A DNA stretch of 39,985 bases from Bacteroidales bacterium (GTDB taxonomy: Bacteria; Bacteroidota; Bacteroidia; Bacteroidales; Bacteroidaceae), in contig SFCY01000007.1 in NCBI GenBank assembly GCA_004558865.1, positions 1 through 39,985 of the forward strand, read 5' to 3'. Position numbers and translations under genes: made by a program. The notes below the pieces were generated by a model. The model searched no databases and had not been told where the DNA came from. It saw only the letters and a list, made by a program, of their open reading frames with translations. Each line of letters starts with the position of its first letter. The stretch's first letter is position 1. Below are positions 25,134 through 33,979 of this stretch, one piece after another.

Positions 25134-25141
25134 CAAATATA
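25134..25141 (-). promoter_or_regulatory. -7 promoter element of the GH18 gene
   Basis: The minus strand reads TATATTTG then C, about 68 nt before the ATG at 25066. The -33 element is not clear. Confidence 0.5.
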
Positions 25142-25211
25142 CTGATATTTTGTCAGAAAAGCGTCTGAAATAGCATAAAATTGATGCTTTCAAAAAATTG
25201 TCGACTGAAAG

Positions 25212-25243
25212 TTTGGAATTATCAAAAATAATGTTTAAGTTTG
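25212..25243 (+). promoter_or_regulatory. promoter of the susC-susD operon
   Basis: TTTG at 25212-25215, exactly 20 bp, then TAAGTTTG at 25236-25243. It is a full consensus, 65 nt before the susC ATG. Confidence 0.75.
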
Positions 25244-25308
25244 CCACAGAATCTAAAAGAAACAGACAGAAACAAACCAACAACTAACATACTAATCCAA
25301 TAAATCGC

Positions 25309-28300
25309 ATGAAGAAGAAAAACACTCGATTCAGTTACACCCTACGTGGCGGTGTAATGGCTGCGATGCTCACAGTGGCATGCACAGCGAGTGCCCAGAA
25401 CCAGACGGTGAAGGGTACGATTCTTGGTTCCGACGGTCTTCCAGCCGTAGGCGCCACAGTGAAAGTATTGGGTACGACGACTGGTGCCATCACCGATGTC
25501 GATGGCAACTTCACCCTATCATGTGCTCCGAATGCCAAGATAGAGGTGTCCTACGTGGGCGCGAAGACACAGGTGGTGTCGGTGGGCAACAAGTCTACCA
25601 TCAACGTGACCCTCAAGGACGACGCCCTCACCATGGACGAGGTGGTGGTCACGGCCTTGGGCATCAAGCGCCAGGCCCGCTCGCTGGGCTACTCCACCAC
25701 CAAGGTGGACGGCTCTGACTTCGAGCTGGCGCGCGACCCCAACATCGGCAACGCGCTCTCGGGCAAGATTGCCGGTGTGAGTGTGGCTGGCAATGCCACC
25801 GGCCCCACCGGCTCATCGCGTGTCATCATCCGAGGCAACTCTTCCATGACGGGCAACAACATGCCGCTCTATGTGGTCGACGGCGTGCCTTTCGACAACA
25901 CCAACCAAGGCTCAGCCGGCATGTGGGGCGGCATGGACATGGGCGATGGACTTGCCAACATCAACGCCGACGACATCGAGAGCGTCCAGGTGCTCAAGGG
26001 CGCCGCAGCATCAGCCCTCTATGGCTACCGCGCCGGTAACGGCGCCATCCTCATCACGACCAAGAGCGGACGCAAGAACCAGCCCACGCAGATAGAGGTC
26101 AACCAGAACCTGACCATCAACTCCATCTACGACTACCGCGACTGGCAGAAGACGTTCGGCATCGGCCTCGACGGCGTGAAGCCAAGCACCACCGAGTCGG
26201 CCAAGCAGGCTGAGAGCAACTCATGGGGCGCAGCCCTCGACGGCTCGGACGCCGTCAACTTCTTAGGCGACACCTACAAGTACTCCTACATCGACAACTG
26301 GGACCACTTCTACAGGACAGGCGTCACCAGCAACACGTCGGTGGCGTTCTCGGGCAGCTCAGAGAAGGTGGTCTACCGCTTCGGAGCAAGCTACAACCAC
26401 GAGAAGAGCATCCTGCCCAACGCAGGCAACCGCCAGGTAGGCATCAACATGAACACCACCTACGACATCCTGAAGAACCTCCACCTCAACGTGACGGCCA
26501 ACTACGTGAACGACAGGGCCAACGGCCGCTCCAACCTCTCAGACGGCAACGGCAACACCAACGCCTCGCTGATGTACCGCGGCAACTCGTTCGACGTGCG
26601 CTGGCTCAAGGGCGAGGGCAACTGGGGCACGGCGGCCGATGGCAGCGAGCTCCTCGGCGGCACCAACGTCTACTTCAACAACCCCTACTGGCTCCAATAC
26701 CGCAAGACCAACAACATGAGCCGCGACCGTCTCACGGGCGGCGTCAACCTGCGCTGGGACATCACCAAGTGGCTCTACGCACAGGTGGGCGTCACACGCG
26801 ACGCCTACAACCTGCAGTTCAAGCAGGTGCAGCCCATAGGAGCCGCCGCCGACCCCAAGGGATGGATGAGCGAGTATGAGAAGAACTACTACGAGAACAA
26901 CTTCAACTTCCTCGTTGGAGCCAACAAGACCTTTGGCGACTGGGACCTCGGGGCCACGTTCGGCGGCAACAAGCAGCGCGACGACGTGAAGACCTACTAT
27001 CCCACGGACGGTGGCCGACCCTTCATCGTCGACGGCCTCTGGTCGGTCAACAACCTCTCGCCCACCGACTTGCGCGGCAAGAAAATCCACGAGCGCTGGC
27101 AAATCAACTCGCTCTACTTCACGGCCAACGTAGGCTGGAGAAACCAGGTGTTCCTCAATGTCACAGGGCGCAACGACTGGTTCTCCACCCTGTCTGAGAA
27201 CAACAACAGCGTGTTCTATCCTTCCGTCAACCTCTCTTGGGTGTTCACCGACACCTTCCGCGAGAGCATGCCGCAATGGTTCGACTTTGGTAAGGTGCGT
27301 GCCGGCTGGGGAGCTTCCTCCAATGGCACGTCGGCCTATCAGAACCTGCTGCTCTACCAGGTGCGCAACTACACGGTGAACGGACAGAACACCGTGACGC
27401 AGAACAACAACGACATCTATCCCAACGCCAACCTGAAGCCCGTCCACATCAATGAGTTTGAGGTGGGTCTGAACCTGTCGTTCTTCCAGAACAGACTGAG
27501 CCTCGACGCCGCATGGTATCAGAAGCGCACCACCGACGACATTGTCCAGGTGTCCACTTCCTCTGCTTCCGGCTACAGCGCCAAGATGGCCAACGTGGGC
27601 AAGATCACCAACAATGGCGTTGAGCTCATGATCGATGCCTATCCTCTGAAGTCGCCGGAGTTTGAATGGAACACCACCTTCAACGTGGCCTACAACGACA
27701 ACAACGTGAAGGACCTCGGCGAGGGCGTTGACCGGCTGAGCATCAATGGCGCGCAGAGCCGCAACGGCAACGTCTTCGTCTACAACATCGTAGGCCATCC
27801 CTACGGCATGATTGTCGGCAACAAGTACAAGCGCGACGCCAACGGCAACATCGTCATGCAGAATGGTCTTCCCCTGGCCGGCGACCAGACCACTTTGGGC
27901 AACGGCGTCTACCGCTGGACAGGCGGCTGGCACAACAGCTTCACTTACAAGGGCATCACCCTGGCCTTCCTGATCGACTTCAAGTTTGGCGCCAAGATCT
28001 TCTCCGGCACCAACTACCAGCTCACCTACTACGGCATGCACAAGAACACCCTCTTTGGCCGCGACGCCGCCAACCCCACGGGCACCTACGTGTTCCCGGG
28101 CGTCAACACCGACGGCTCGGCCAACACCACCGCAGTGAAGGCCCAGGACTACTACCAGGCCATCTGCAACAACAACATTGTGGAGGACTTCGTCTACAGC
28201 GCCGACTTCATCAAGCTCCGCGAGCTCTCCCTGGGCTACGACTTCAAGCGCCTGCTCCCAAGCCTCACTTGGCTCAAAGGCCTCAACGTGAGCTTTGTGG

Positions 28301-28443
28301 CCCGCAACCTCTGGACCATCATGAAGCACACGCCCAACATCGATCCTGAGTCGGCCATCAACAACAGCAACGGCCAGGGACTTGAGCTCAACGGCTATCC
28401 CGCCACACGCAACATCGGATTCAATGTCAATCTGAAGTTTTAG
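25309..28443 (+). CDS. SusC/RagA family TonB-linked outer-membrane transporter
   Basis: The protein has 1044 residues. A signal peptide ends near TASAQ (29-30). A carboxypeptidase-regulatory-like domain follows (about 32-105), then the SusC/RagA linker DEVVVTALG at 110-118, the plug domain (VIIRGNSSMTGNNMPLYVVDGVPFDN), and a long beta-barrel ending NIGFNVNLKF. With its SusD partner it imports oligosaccharides or other large ligands across the outer membrane, driven by TonB. No anti-sigma/sigma pair or hybrid sensor is nearby. The divergent GH18 gene suggests a GlcNAc-containing glycan (inference). SusD follows at 29 nt. Confidence 0.95.
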   Translation: MKKKNTRFSYTLRGGVMAAMLTVACTASAQNQTVKGTILGSDGLPAVGATVKVLGTTTGAITDVDGNFTLSCAPNAKIEVSYVGAKTQVVSVGNKSTINVTLKDDALTMDEVVVTALGIKRQARSLGYSTTKVDGSDFELARDPNIGNALSGKIAGVSVAGNATGPTGSSRVIIRGNSSMTGNNMPLYVVDGVPFDNTNQGSAGMWGGMDMGDGLANINADDIESVQVLKGAAASALYGYRAGNGAILITTKSGRKNQPTQIEVNQNLTINSIYDYRDWQKTFGIGLDGVKPSTTESAKQAESNSWGAALDGSDAVNFLGDTYKYSYIDNWDHFYRTGVTSNTSVAFSGSSEKVVYRFGASYNHEKSILPNAGNRQVGINMNTTYDILKNLHLNVTANYVNDRANGRSNLSDGNGNTNASLMYRGNSFDVRWLKGEGNWGTAADGSELLGGTNVYFNNPYWLQYRKTNNMSRDRLTGGVNLRWDITKWLYAQVGVTRDAYNLQFKQVQPIGAAADPKGWMSEYEKNYYENNFNFLVGANKTFGDWDLGATFGGNKQRDDVKTYYPTDGGRPFIVDGLWSVNNLSPTDLRGKKIHERWQINSLYFTANVGWRNQVFLNVTGRNDWFSTLSENNNSVFYPSVNLSWVFTDTFRESMPQWFDFGKVRAGWGASSNGTSAYQNLLLYQVRNYTVNGQNTVTQNNNDIYPNANLKPVHINEFEVGLNLSFFQNRLSLDAAWYQKRTTDDIVQVSTSSASGYSAKMANVGKITNNGVELMIDAYPLKSPEFEWNTTFNVAYNDNNVKDLGEGVDRLSINGAQSRNGNVFVYNIVGHPYGMIVGNKYKRDANGNIVMQNGLPLAGDQTTLGNGVYRWTGGWHNSFTYKGITLAFLIDFKFGAKIFSGTNYQLTYYGMHKNTLFGRDAANPTGTYVFPGVNTDGSANTTAVKAQDYYQAICNNNIVEDFVYSADFIKLRELSLGYDFKRLLPSLTWLKGLNVSFVARNLWTIMKHTPNIDPESAINNSNGQGLELNGYPATRNIGFNVNLKF

Positions 28444-28472
28444 TCAATCAACAGCTTAAAACATCAAGAACA

Positions 28473-30161
28473 ATGAAAAGATATAAGTATATAGCACTGG
28501 CTTCGGTTGTCGCCATGGGCACGCTGGCACTCACCGGATGTGACGATTTCGGCGACACCAACATCGACCCGGAGCACCTCACTGAGAATAATGTGCCATA
28601 CGAGGACGTATTCTCCAACGCCCAGCACCAGGCGTTGGGGTCGGATTGGGACATGTGGCGCACGGGCTGCATCTACTCCGCCCAGTTCACGCAACAGTTG
28701 GTCTCCATCGACTGGTGGGACAGCTATGGCCGCTACAACTACAGCGACGGCTACTCAGCCTCCTTCTGGTCCACCTACAACAGCGACCGTGGCGCCATGC
28801 GCGACGTGACCACCTGCTACTACAGGTGGAAGGACAATGCCGACATGGCCGTCGACTTCAACATCGCACGCGTGCTCCGCGTCTACTGCTTCGCCAAGAT
28901 GAGCGACCTCTACGGCGACGTGCCCTACAGCGAGGCTGGCCAGCCCGCGCTCTACTCCTACCCCAAGTACGACACGCAGGAGGAGATGTACACCAGCATG
29001 CTCAAGGAGCTCGATGAGGCCCAGGCCAACCTCAGCGGCACGGCCAAGATGGGAGTTCACGACCTCTATTTCCAGGGCAATGCCGCCAAGTGGAAGAAGT
29101 TTGCCAACTCTCTGATGCTGCGCCTGGCCATGCGCCTGGTGAAGGTGAAGCCCGACATGGCCAAAGAGTATGCCGCCAAGGCCTACGCCAACGGCGTGAT
29201 TACCGACGCAGCCGACAACGTTGTGCTGCAACACGCTGGTGGAGCGACCACCAACGACTCTTCAGAGCCTTTCGCCAAGATCATCTCTCATGAGGACCGT
29301 GAGTTCTACCTGAGCAAGAACTTTGTCGACATGCTCAAGTCCACCAACGACCCGCGCCTATGCCTCATCGCCACCATGGTGCCGAACGCAGCCTCTCAGA
29401 CCTCCGACATCCAGTCTGGCTGGAATGTGGCGAGCGGGGACTACGGCGACATGAGCTTCGCCAAGCAGGAAGGCCTGCTGCAGGGTGGCTACAGCAACAA
29501 CCCCGACCGCGTCTACTTCATTGGCAAGGTCGACGCACGCTTCAACGACAAGACGTTCCGGGAGAACTACGGACAGCACTTCTCCACCCCCAACCGCTAC
29601 ACCTACGCCGACCCCACAGGCCCCACGTTTGTCGTGACAGCCGCCCAGACCAACTTCCTGCTGGCCGAGGCCGCCCTCCGCGGCTACATCAACGGTTCGG
29701 CCAAGAGCTTCTATGAGGCTGGCGTGAAGGCCGCATTCGCCCAGTTCGCCCAGTTCCCGAGCTACAAGAGCGCCCTCGACGCTCTGAACGGCGACGCCAC
29801 TGTAGGCCTCGGAGGCAGCGGAACCCTTGAGGCTTACGCCGAGAAGTATCTCGCCGCCAACCCCTTCAATGAGGCAAAGGGCCTGCAGCAGATCAACGAG
29901 CAGTACTACCTCGCCACCTTTGGCGATCCCCACGAGGTGTTCGCCAACTGGCGCCGCTCGGGCTACCCTGTGCTTGAGTCTGCCCCCATGGCCAAGCTCG
30001 ACGGACAGTGCGCGACGGCCCAGGCCGGCTACACCATCCCGCGCCGCTTCATCTATCCCTCAAATGAGAAGCAGGTAAACAACAAGAACTACGTAGAGGC
30101 TGTCAAACGCCTCGCCAATGGCGACACGTTCTACAGCCGCGTATGGTGGGACGCCAACTAA
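28473..30161 (+). CDS. SusD/RagB-like surface lipoprotein (SusD-like_2 type)
   Basis: The protein has 562 residues. The lipoprotein signal ends LALTGC with Cys23, followed by DD, an acidic context that fits export to the cell surface. The helical core has features of SusD-like proteins: CFAKMSDLYGDVPYSEA, YFQGNAAKWKKFANSLMLRLAMRL, NFLLAEAALRG and a C-terminal IPRRFIYPSNEKQVNNKNY. It caps the SusC barrel and binds glycan. A strong terminator 22 nt past the stop ends the two-gene operon. Confidence 0.94.
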   Translation: MKRYKYIALASVVAMGTLALTGCDDFGDTNIDPEHLTENNVPYEDVFSNAQHQALGSDWDMWRTGCIYSAQFTQQLVSIDWWDSYGRYNYSDGYSASFWSTYNSDRGAMRDVTTCYYRWKDNADMAVDFNIARVLRVYCFAKMSDLYGDVPYSEAGQPALYSYPKYDTQEEMYTSMLKELDEAQANLSGTAKMGVHDLYFQGNAAKWKKFANSLMLRLAMRLVKVKPDMAKEYAAKAYANGVITDAADNVVLQHAGGATTNDSSEPFAKIISHEDREFYLSKNFVDMLKSTNDPRLCLIATMVPNAASQTSDIQSGWNVASGDYGDMSFAKQEGLLQGGYSNNPDRVYFIGKVDARFNDKTFRENYGQHFSTPNRYTYADPTGPTFVVTAAQTNFLLAEAALRGYINGSAKSFYEAGVKAAFAQFAQFPSYKSALDALNGDATVGLGGSGTLEAYAEKYLAANPFNEAKGLQQINEQYYLATFGDPHEVFANWRRSGYPVLESAPMAKLDGQCATAQAGYTIPRRFIYPSNEKQVNNKNYVEAVKRLANGDTFYSRVWWDAN

Positions 30162-30183
30162 TCCCATCCGACAACCATACTCC

Positions 30184-30218
30184 AAAGGCCTTCCCTATCA
30201 CCATAGGGAGGGCCTTTT
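30184..30218 (+). terminator. terminator of the susC-susD operon
   Basis: A 15-bp stem with one G-T wobble (30184-30198 with 30203-30217), a 4-nt loop and TTTT. Confidence 0.85.
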
Positions 30219-30518
30219 CGTTCTGCCATAGGGAGGACGACAAATCGTCCGCACTTGAACCAGCAAGGCAGCCAAAGCGTGCAGACCGATTGCCGTCCAT
30301 TTCTCATCACTCATACCCTCTACCCTGATTTCTCAGCGAATGAGGAGAAATCTGAGGGAAAAACGATTGGGCGAGAGAATGGGACTCGCAGATAACGCAG
30401 ATGGTGGAGATCACCAACGACGAAGATTGGCTTTCGGTGAGCAGCTACGAACCACCTTGCGGAGGTTATCTTCTGTTAAATATATGAAGAGATAGGGCTG
30501 CAAATCAGAAAATTCCAC
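30219..30518. other. intergenic, no gene seen
   Basis: A hairpin lies near 30335-30362 (GATTTCTC with GAGAAATC). No frame or promoter is otherwise seen until the -7 element at 30519. Confidence 0.5.
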
Positions 30519-30526
30519 TACCTTTG
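30519..30526 (+). promoter_or_regulatory. -7 element directly before the DHH phosphoesterase start
   Basis: TACCTTTG ends only 6 nt before the ATG at 30533, so the transcript would begin at or next to the start codon. The -33 element is not clear. Confidence 0.55.
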
Positions 30527-30532
30527 CACCCT

Positions 30533-31573
30533 ATGAACATTGACATCTTATCTACAGAGCAATTGGAGTTGTTGAAAGAACTCATTGCCGACTCACAGAA
30601 TATTGTTGTGTGCTGCCATAAGTCTCCCGACGGCGACGCCCTGGGCTCATCGCTCGCTTGGTCGACCTATTTGCGCGGCCTTGGCAAACAGGTGACCTTG
30701 GCCGTGCCCGACGCCTTCCCCGACTTCCTGCGCTGGCAGCCCGACGTGGAGAAAATCGTGCGCTACGACCGCCACCCGGAGACGGTTGACAAGGCCCTCG
30801 ACGACGCGCAACTCATCTTCTGCCTCGACTTCAATTCGCCCGCACGCTTGGACGCCATGCAGGAATCATTCGATAAGTCCAATGCCAAGCGCGTGATGTT
30901 CGACCACCACCTCGCCCCCAACATAGACGCAGTGGTCTGCGCCTCCCATCCCGAGCTGTCGAGCACGTCGGAAGTGGTGTTCAGGGTTCTCTGGCAGTTG
31001 GGCGAGTTTGAAAAGATAGACAAGAAGATGGCCTCAACCATCTACAGCGGCATGATGTGCGACACGGGCGGCTTCACCTACAACAGCAACAGCCCCGAGA
31101 TATTCTTCATCATCTGCCAGCTGCTCACCAAGGGCATCGACAAGGACAAGATCTACCGCAACGTTTACAACAACTACAGCCAGTGGGCCATACGCCTCAG
31201 AGGCTATCTGATGTCGCAGCGGCTCAACTACTTCGACGAATACCACGCGAGCTACTACACCCTCACGCGCGACGACATGCGCAACTTCCACTACGTGCGC
31301 GGCGACCAGGAGGGTCTCGTCAACGAGCCTCTGCGCATCAAGGGGGCCAAGCTGAGCATCTCCCTGCGCGAGGACGACCGCCACGACAACACCGTGTGGG
31401 TGAGCCTACGCTCGGTCGACGACTTCCCATGCAACGAGATGGCCGCCAGATTCTTCAATGGCGGCGGACACCTCAACGCCAGCGGAGGCCACCTCGACTG
31501 CTCCATGGAGGAGGCCGAGCGCATCACGCGCGAGGCCATCGTGGCATACGCGGACTTGCTGAAAAGAAAATAA
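30533..31573 (+). CDS. DHH-family phosphoesterase, NrnA-like (nanoRNase/pAp phosphatase)
   Basis: The protein has 346 residues from the ATG at 30533. DHH-subfamily motifs are present: CHKSPDGDALGSS at 28-40, LDF at 98-100, FDHHLAPN at 123-130, and a C-terminal DHHA1 domain with GGGH at 310-313 and ASGG at 316-319. NrnA-type enzymes degrade short oligoribonucleotides and the by-product pAp in the cytoplasm. The frame also has a TTG nine bases upstream, but that codon lies inside the -7 element, so the ATG is preferred. It is followed by a DUF4827 lipoprotein and glmM. Confidence 0.88.
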   Translation: MNIDILSTEQLELLKELIADSQNIVVCCHKSPDGDALGSSLAWSTYLRGLGKQVTLAVPDAFPDFLRWQPDVEKIVRYDRHPETVDKALDDAQLIFCLDFNSPARLDAMQESFDKSNAKRVMFDHHLAPNIDAVVCASHPELSSTSEVVFRVLWQLGEFEKIDKKMASTIYSGMMCDTGGFTYNSNSPEIFFIICQLLTKGIDKDKIYRNVYNNYSQWAIRLRGYLMSQRLNYFDEYHASYYTLTRDDMRNFHYVRGDQEGLVNEPLRIKGAKLSISLREDDRHDNTVWVSLRSVDDFPCNEMAARFFNGGGHLNASGGHLDCSMEEAERITREAIVAYADLLKRK

Positions 31574-31576
31574 GCT

Positions 31577-31616
31577 AAAAAACGACAAGGCTTGGCCGAA
31601 AGGTCTGCGTTTTTTT
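31577..31616 (+). terminator. possible terminator after the DHH gene
   Basis: AAAAAACG (31577-31584) pairs with CGTTTTTT inside CGTTTTTTT (31608-31616), with a small inner GGC/GCC hairpin. The T run merges with the promoter of the next gene. Confidence 0.45.
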
Positions 31617-31617
31617 G

Positions 31618-31625
31618 TAAATTTG
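31618..31625 (+). promoter_or_regulatory. -7 promoter element for DUF4827-glmM
   Basis: TAAATTTG, 18 nt before the DUF4827 ATG. No clear -33 element. It would give the pair DUF4827-glmM its own transcript. Confidence 0.5.
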
Positions 31626-31643
31626 TAGCCAAAACAAGAGAAT

Positions 31644-32282
31644 ATGAAGAAATTGGTCTATTTGCTTCTTTTCCTCACAGGCGCCATCGCCTTCCAAGCC
31701 TGCAACCACGAGGAAACCTACGCTGACAAGAAAAAGAAGCAGCGCGCTGCCATCAGCAGCTATATCGCCGACTCTTCCGTGAAGGTCATCTCGGAGGAGC
31801 AGTTCTACGCCCAAGACTCCACGACCGACGTGAGCAAGAACGAATGGGTGCTCTTCAACTCGTCGGGCGTCTACATGCAAATCATCCGAAAGGGCTGCGG
31901 CAAGAAGATAACCTCGGGCGAGACCGCTACCGTGCTGGTGAGGTTCACCGAGCGCAACCTGCTCACCGACACCATCACCCTGTCGAACAACAACATGTAC
32001 TACGGCCTGTTCCCCGACAAGATGCGCGTCACCTGCACGTCGGGCACCTACTCGGGATCGTTCGTGAGCGGCTCCAGCGTCATGGCCACGGCCTACGGCT
32101 CAACAGCCGTACCCACGGGATGGCTCGTGCCCTTTGCCTTCGTCAAGGTGGGGCGCCCCATAACGGAGAGCGACGAGATAGCCAAGGTGAGGCTCATCGT
32201 GCCCGCCGAAAAGGGACAGCAGTCGGCCTCGCAAACCACCACCCCCTACCTCTACGACCTCACATTCGAGAGAGGACGTTAG
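31644..32282 (+). CDS. DUF4827 lipoprotein
   Basis: The protein has 212 residues. The lipoprotein signal ends IAFQAC with Cys20, followed by NHEETY. The rest matches the Bacteroidetes-specific DUF4827 family (KKKQRAAISSYIADSS, VYMQIIRKGCGKKI, ETATVLVRFTERNL), which has a fold-like resemblance to FKBP-type proteins, although the function is unknown. It sits between an NrnA-like gene and glmM, 34 nt before the latter, an order I recall as common in Bacteroidales. Confidence 0.85.
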   Translation: MKKLVYLLLFLTGAIAFQACNHEETYADKKKKQRAAISSYIADSSVKVISEEQFYAQDSTTDVSKNEWVLFNSSGVYMQIIRKGCGKKITSGETATVLVRFTERNLLTDTITLSNNNMYYGLFPDKMRVTCTSGTYSGSFVSGSSVMATAYGSTAVPTGWLVPFAFVKVGRPITESDEIAKVRLIVPAEKGQQSASQTTTPYLYDLTFERGR

Positions 32283-32316
32283 GCCACATTGGCATCACAC
32301 AGAAAACTTCTACGAT

Positions 32317-33714
32317 ATGACACTCATCAAATCTATATCAGGAATCCGCGGAACCATCGGCGGCCACACCGGCGACACGCTGAATCCGCTTGACATTGTG
32401 AAATTCACCACCGCCTACGCCACCTTCATCCGGCGCAGCGGACACTCGGAGAGCAACAAGATCGTCGTGGGACGCGACGCGCGCATCTCTGGCGACATGG
32501 TGAGAAACGTGGTTTGCGGCACGCTGATGGGCGTGGGCTACGACGTGATCGACATCGGTCTCGCCACCACACCCACCACGGAGCTGGCCGTAAGAATGAG
32601 CGGGGCCGACGGTGGCATCATCATCACAGCCAGCCACAATCCCCGCCAATGGAACGCGCTGAAACTGCTCAACCATGAGGGCGAGTTCCTCACCAAGGAC
32701 GATGGCAATGAGGTGCTGGCCATCGCCGAAAAAGAAGACTTTGAATACGCTGACGTCGACCACTTGGGCCACTACATGCAGGACAACAGCTTCAACCAGC
32801 GCCACATCCAGTCGGTGCTCGACCTGAAGTTGGTCGACCTCGAAGCCATACGCAACGCCCGCTTCCGTGTGGTGGTGGACACCATCAACTCTGTGGGCGG
32901 CATCATCCTGCCCGACCTGCTCAAGGCTCTCGGCGTGGAATACACGCTGCTCAACGGTGAGCCCAACGGACAGTTTGCCCACAACCCCGAGCCTTTGGAG
33001 AAGAACCTTGGCGGCATCATGGGCCGCCTGGCCGAGGGAGGCTACGACTTGGGCATCGTCGTCGACCCCGACGTGGACCGGCTGGCCTTAATCCAGGAGG
33101 ACGGCAAGATGTATGGCGAGGAGTACACCCTCGTGACCGTGGCCGACTATGTGCTCGACCACACTCCCGGCTCCACCGTGAGCAACCTCTCCTCCACCCG
33201 AGCCCTGCGCGATGTGACCGAGAAGCACGGATGCAAGTATTACGCCGCTGCCGTGGGTGAGGTCAACGTCACCACGAAGATGAAGGAGGTTGGCGCCGTG
33301 ATTGGCGGCGAGGGCAACGGCGGAGTCATCTATCCCGAAAGCCACTATGGCCGCGACGCCCTCGTGGGCATCGCCCTCTTCCTGAGCAGTCTGGCGCAAA
33401 AAGGCATCAAGGCCAGCGAGCTGCGCAAGACCTTCCCCGCCTATCAGATGGCCAAGAACCGCATCGACCTCACTCCCGACACAGACGTGGACGCCATCTT
33501 GGCCAAGGTGAAGGAGCTGTACGGCAAGCAGGAGGACGTGAAGGTGACCGACATCGACGGTGTGAAGCTCGACTTCCCCGACCGCTGGGTGCATCTGCGC
33601 AAGAGCAACACCGAACCCATCATCCGCGTCTATTCCGAGGCTGCCACCGCCGAAGAGGCCGATGCTATCGGCAAGCAGCTCATGCAGGTGGTATACGACA
33701 TGCAGAAACAATAA
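32317..33714 (+). CDS. glmM: phosphoglucosamine mutase
   Basis: The protein has 465 residues. It converts glucosamine-6-phosphate to glucosamine-1-phosphate on the path to UDP-GlcNAc, peptidoglycan and LPS. Alpha-phosphohexomutase motifs are all present: catalytic Ser106 in TASHNP, the metal loop DPDVDR at 250-255, the sugar-binding loop GGEGNGGVIYP and the phosphate-binding RKSNTEPIIRVYSEA near the C-terminus. The SGIRGTIGG opening fits GlmM rather than a phosphomannomutase, but the Bacteroidetes group is mixed, so other hexose phosphates are possible. Confidence 0.9.
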   Translation: MTLIKSISGIRGTIGGHTGDTLNPLDIVKFTTAYATFIRRSGHSESNKIVVGRDARISGDMVRNVVCGTLMGVGYDVIDIGLATTPTTELAVRMSGADGGIIITASHNPRQWNALKLLNHEGEFLTKDDGNEVLAIAEKEDFEYADVDHLGHYMQDNSFNQRHIQSVLDLKLVDLEAIRNARFRVVVDTINSVGGIILPDLLKALGVEYTLLNGEPNGQFAHNPEPLEKNLGGIMGRLAEGGYDLGIVVDPDVDRLALIQEDGKMYGEEYTLVTVADYVLDHTPGSTVSNLSSTRALRDVTEKHGCKYYAAAVGEVNVTTKMKEVGAVIGGEGNGGVIYPESHYGRDALVGIALFLSSLAQKGIKASELRKTFPAYQMAKNRIDLTPDTDVDAILAKVKELYGKQEDVKVTDIDGVKLDFPDRWVHLRKSNTEPIIRVYSEAATAEEADAIGKQLMQVVYDMQKQ

Positions 33715-33755
33715 GCCGCTTCCGCATCACACGGAAACGACACTATATTAGAATG

Positions 33756-33788
33756 AGTGCGGCTGAGGCCTTGGCCTTGCGCCGCACT
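33756..33788 (+). terminator. terminator of the glmM transcript
   Basis: AGTGCGGC (33756-33763) pairs with GCCGCACT (33781-33788), followed by TTGTTGTATT. The T tail is weak. Confidence 0.55.
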
Positions 33789-33912
33789 TGTTGTATTCGG
33801 CGTAGCCCATGGAAAATACAGTGGGATTGTTCAAAACAAGACAACTTTGGACAACTTGTTCGCATAGCGGAGGCCATCCGCTGGTCGACACCCTGCTGAC
33901 AACCCAATGGGG

Positions 33913-33964
33913 CATCATGGCAAAGGCGGACGCAGCGATTGCAGCGTCCGCCTTTGGCATGATG
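33913..33964 (-). terminator. very long hairpin between convergent glmM and M48 genes
   Basis: Arms of 21 nt (33913-33933 and 33944-33964) pair with a single mismatch around a 10-nt loop. It lies 16 nt past the M48 stop. There is no T run beyond CCTTTG on the minus strand, so termination would depend on the strength of the stem. It could serve both strands. Confidence 0.65.
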
Positions 33965-33979
33965 GGGAAGAAGCGAGGG

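Noticed and set aside
26539..28329. 596-codon open frame antisense to susC
   Set aside because: Shadow of a GC-rich SusC gene; no motifs or start signals.
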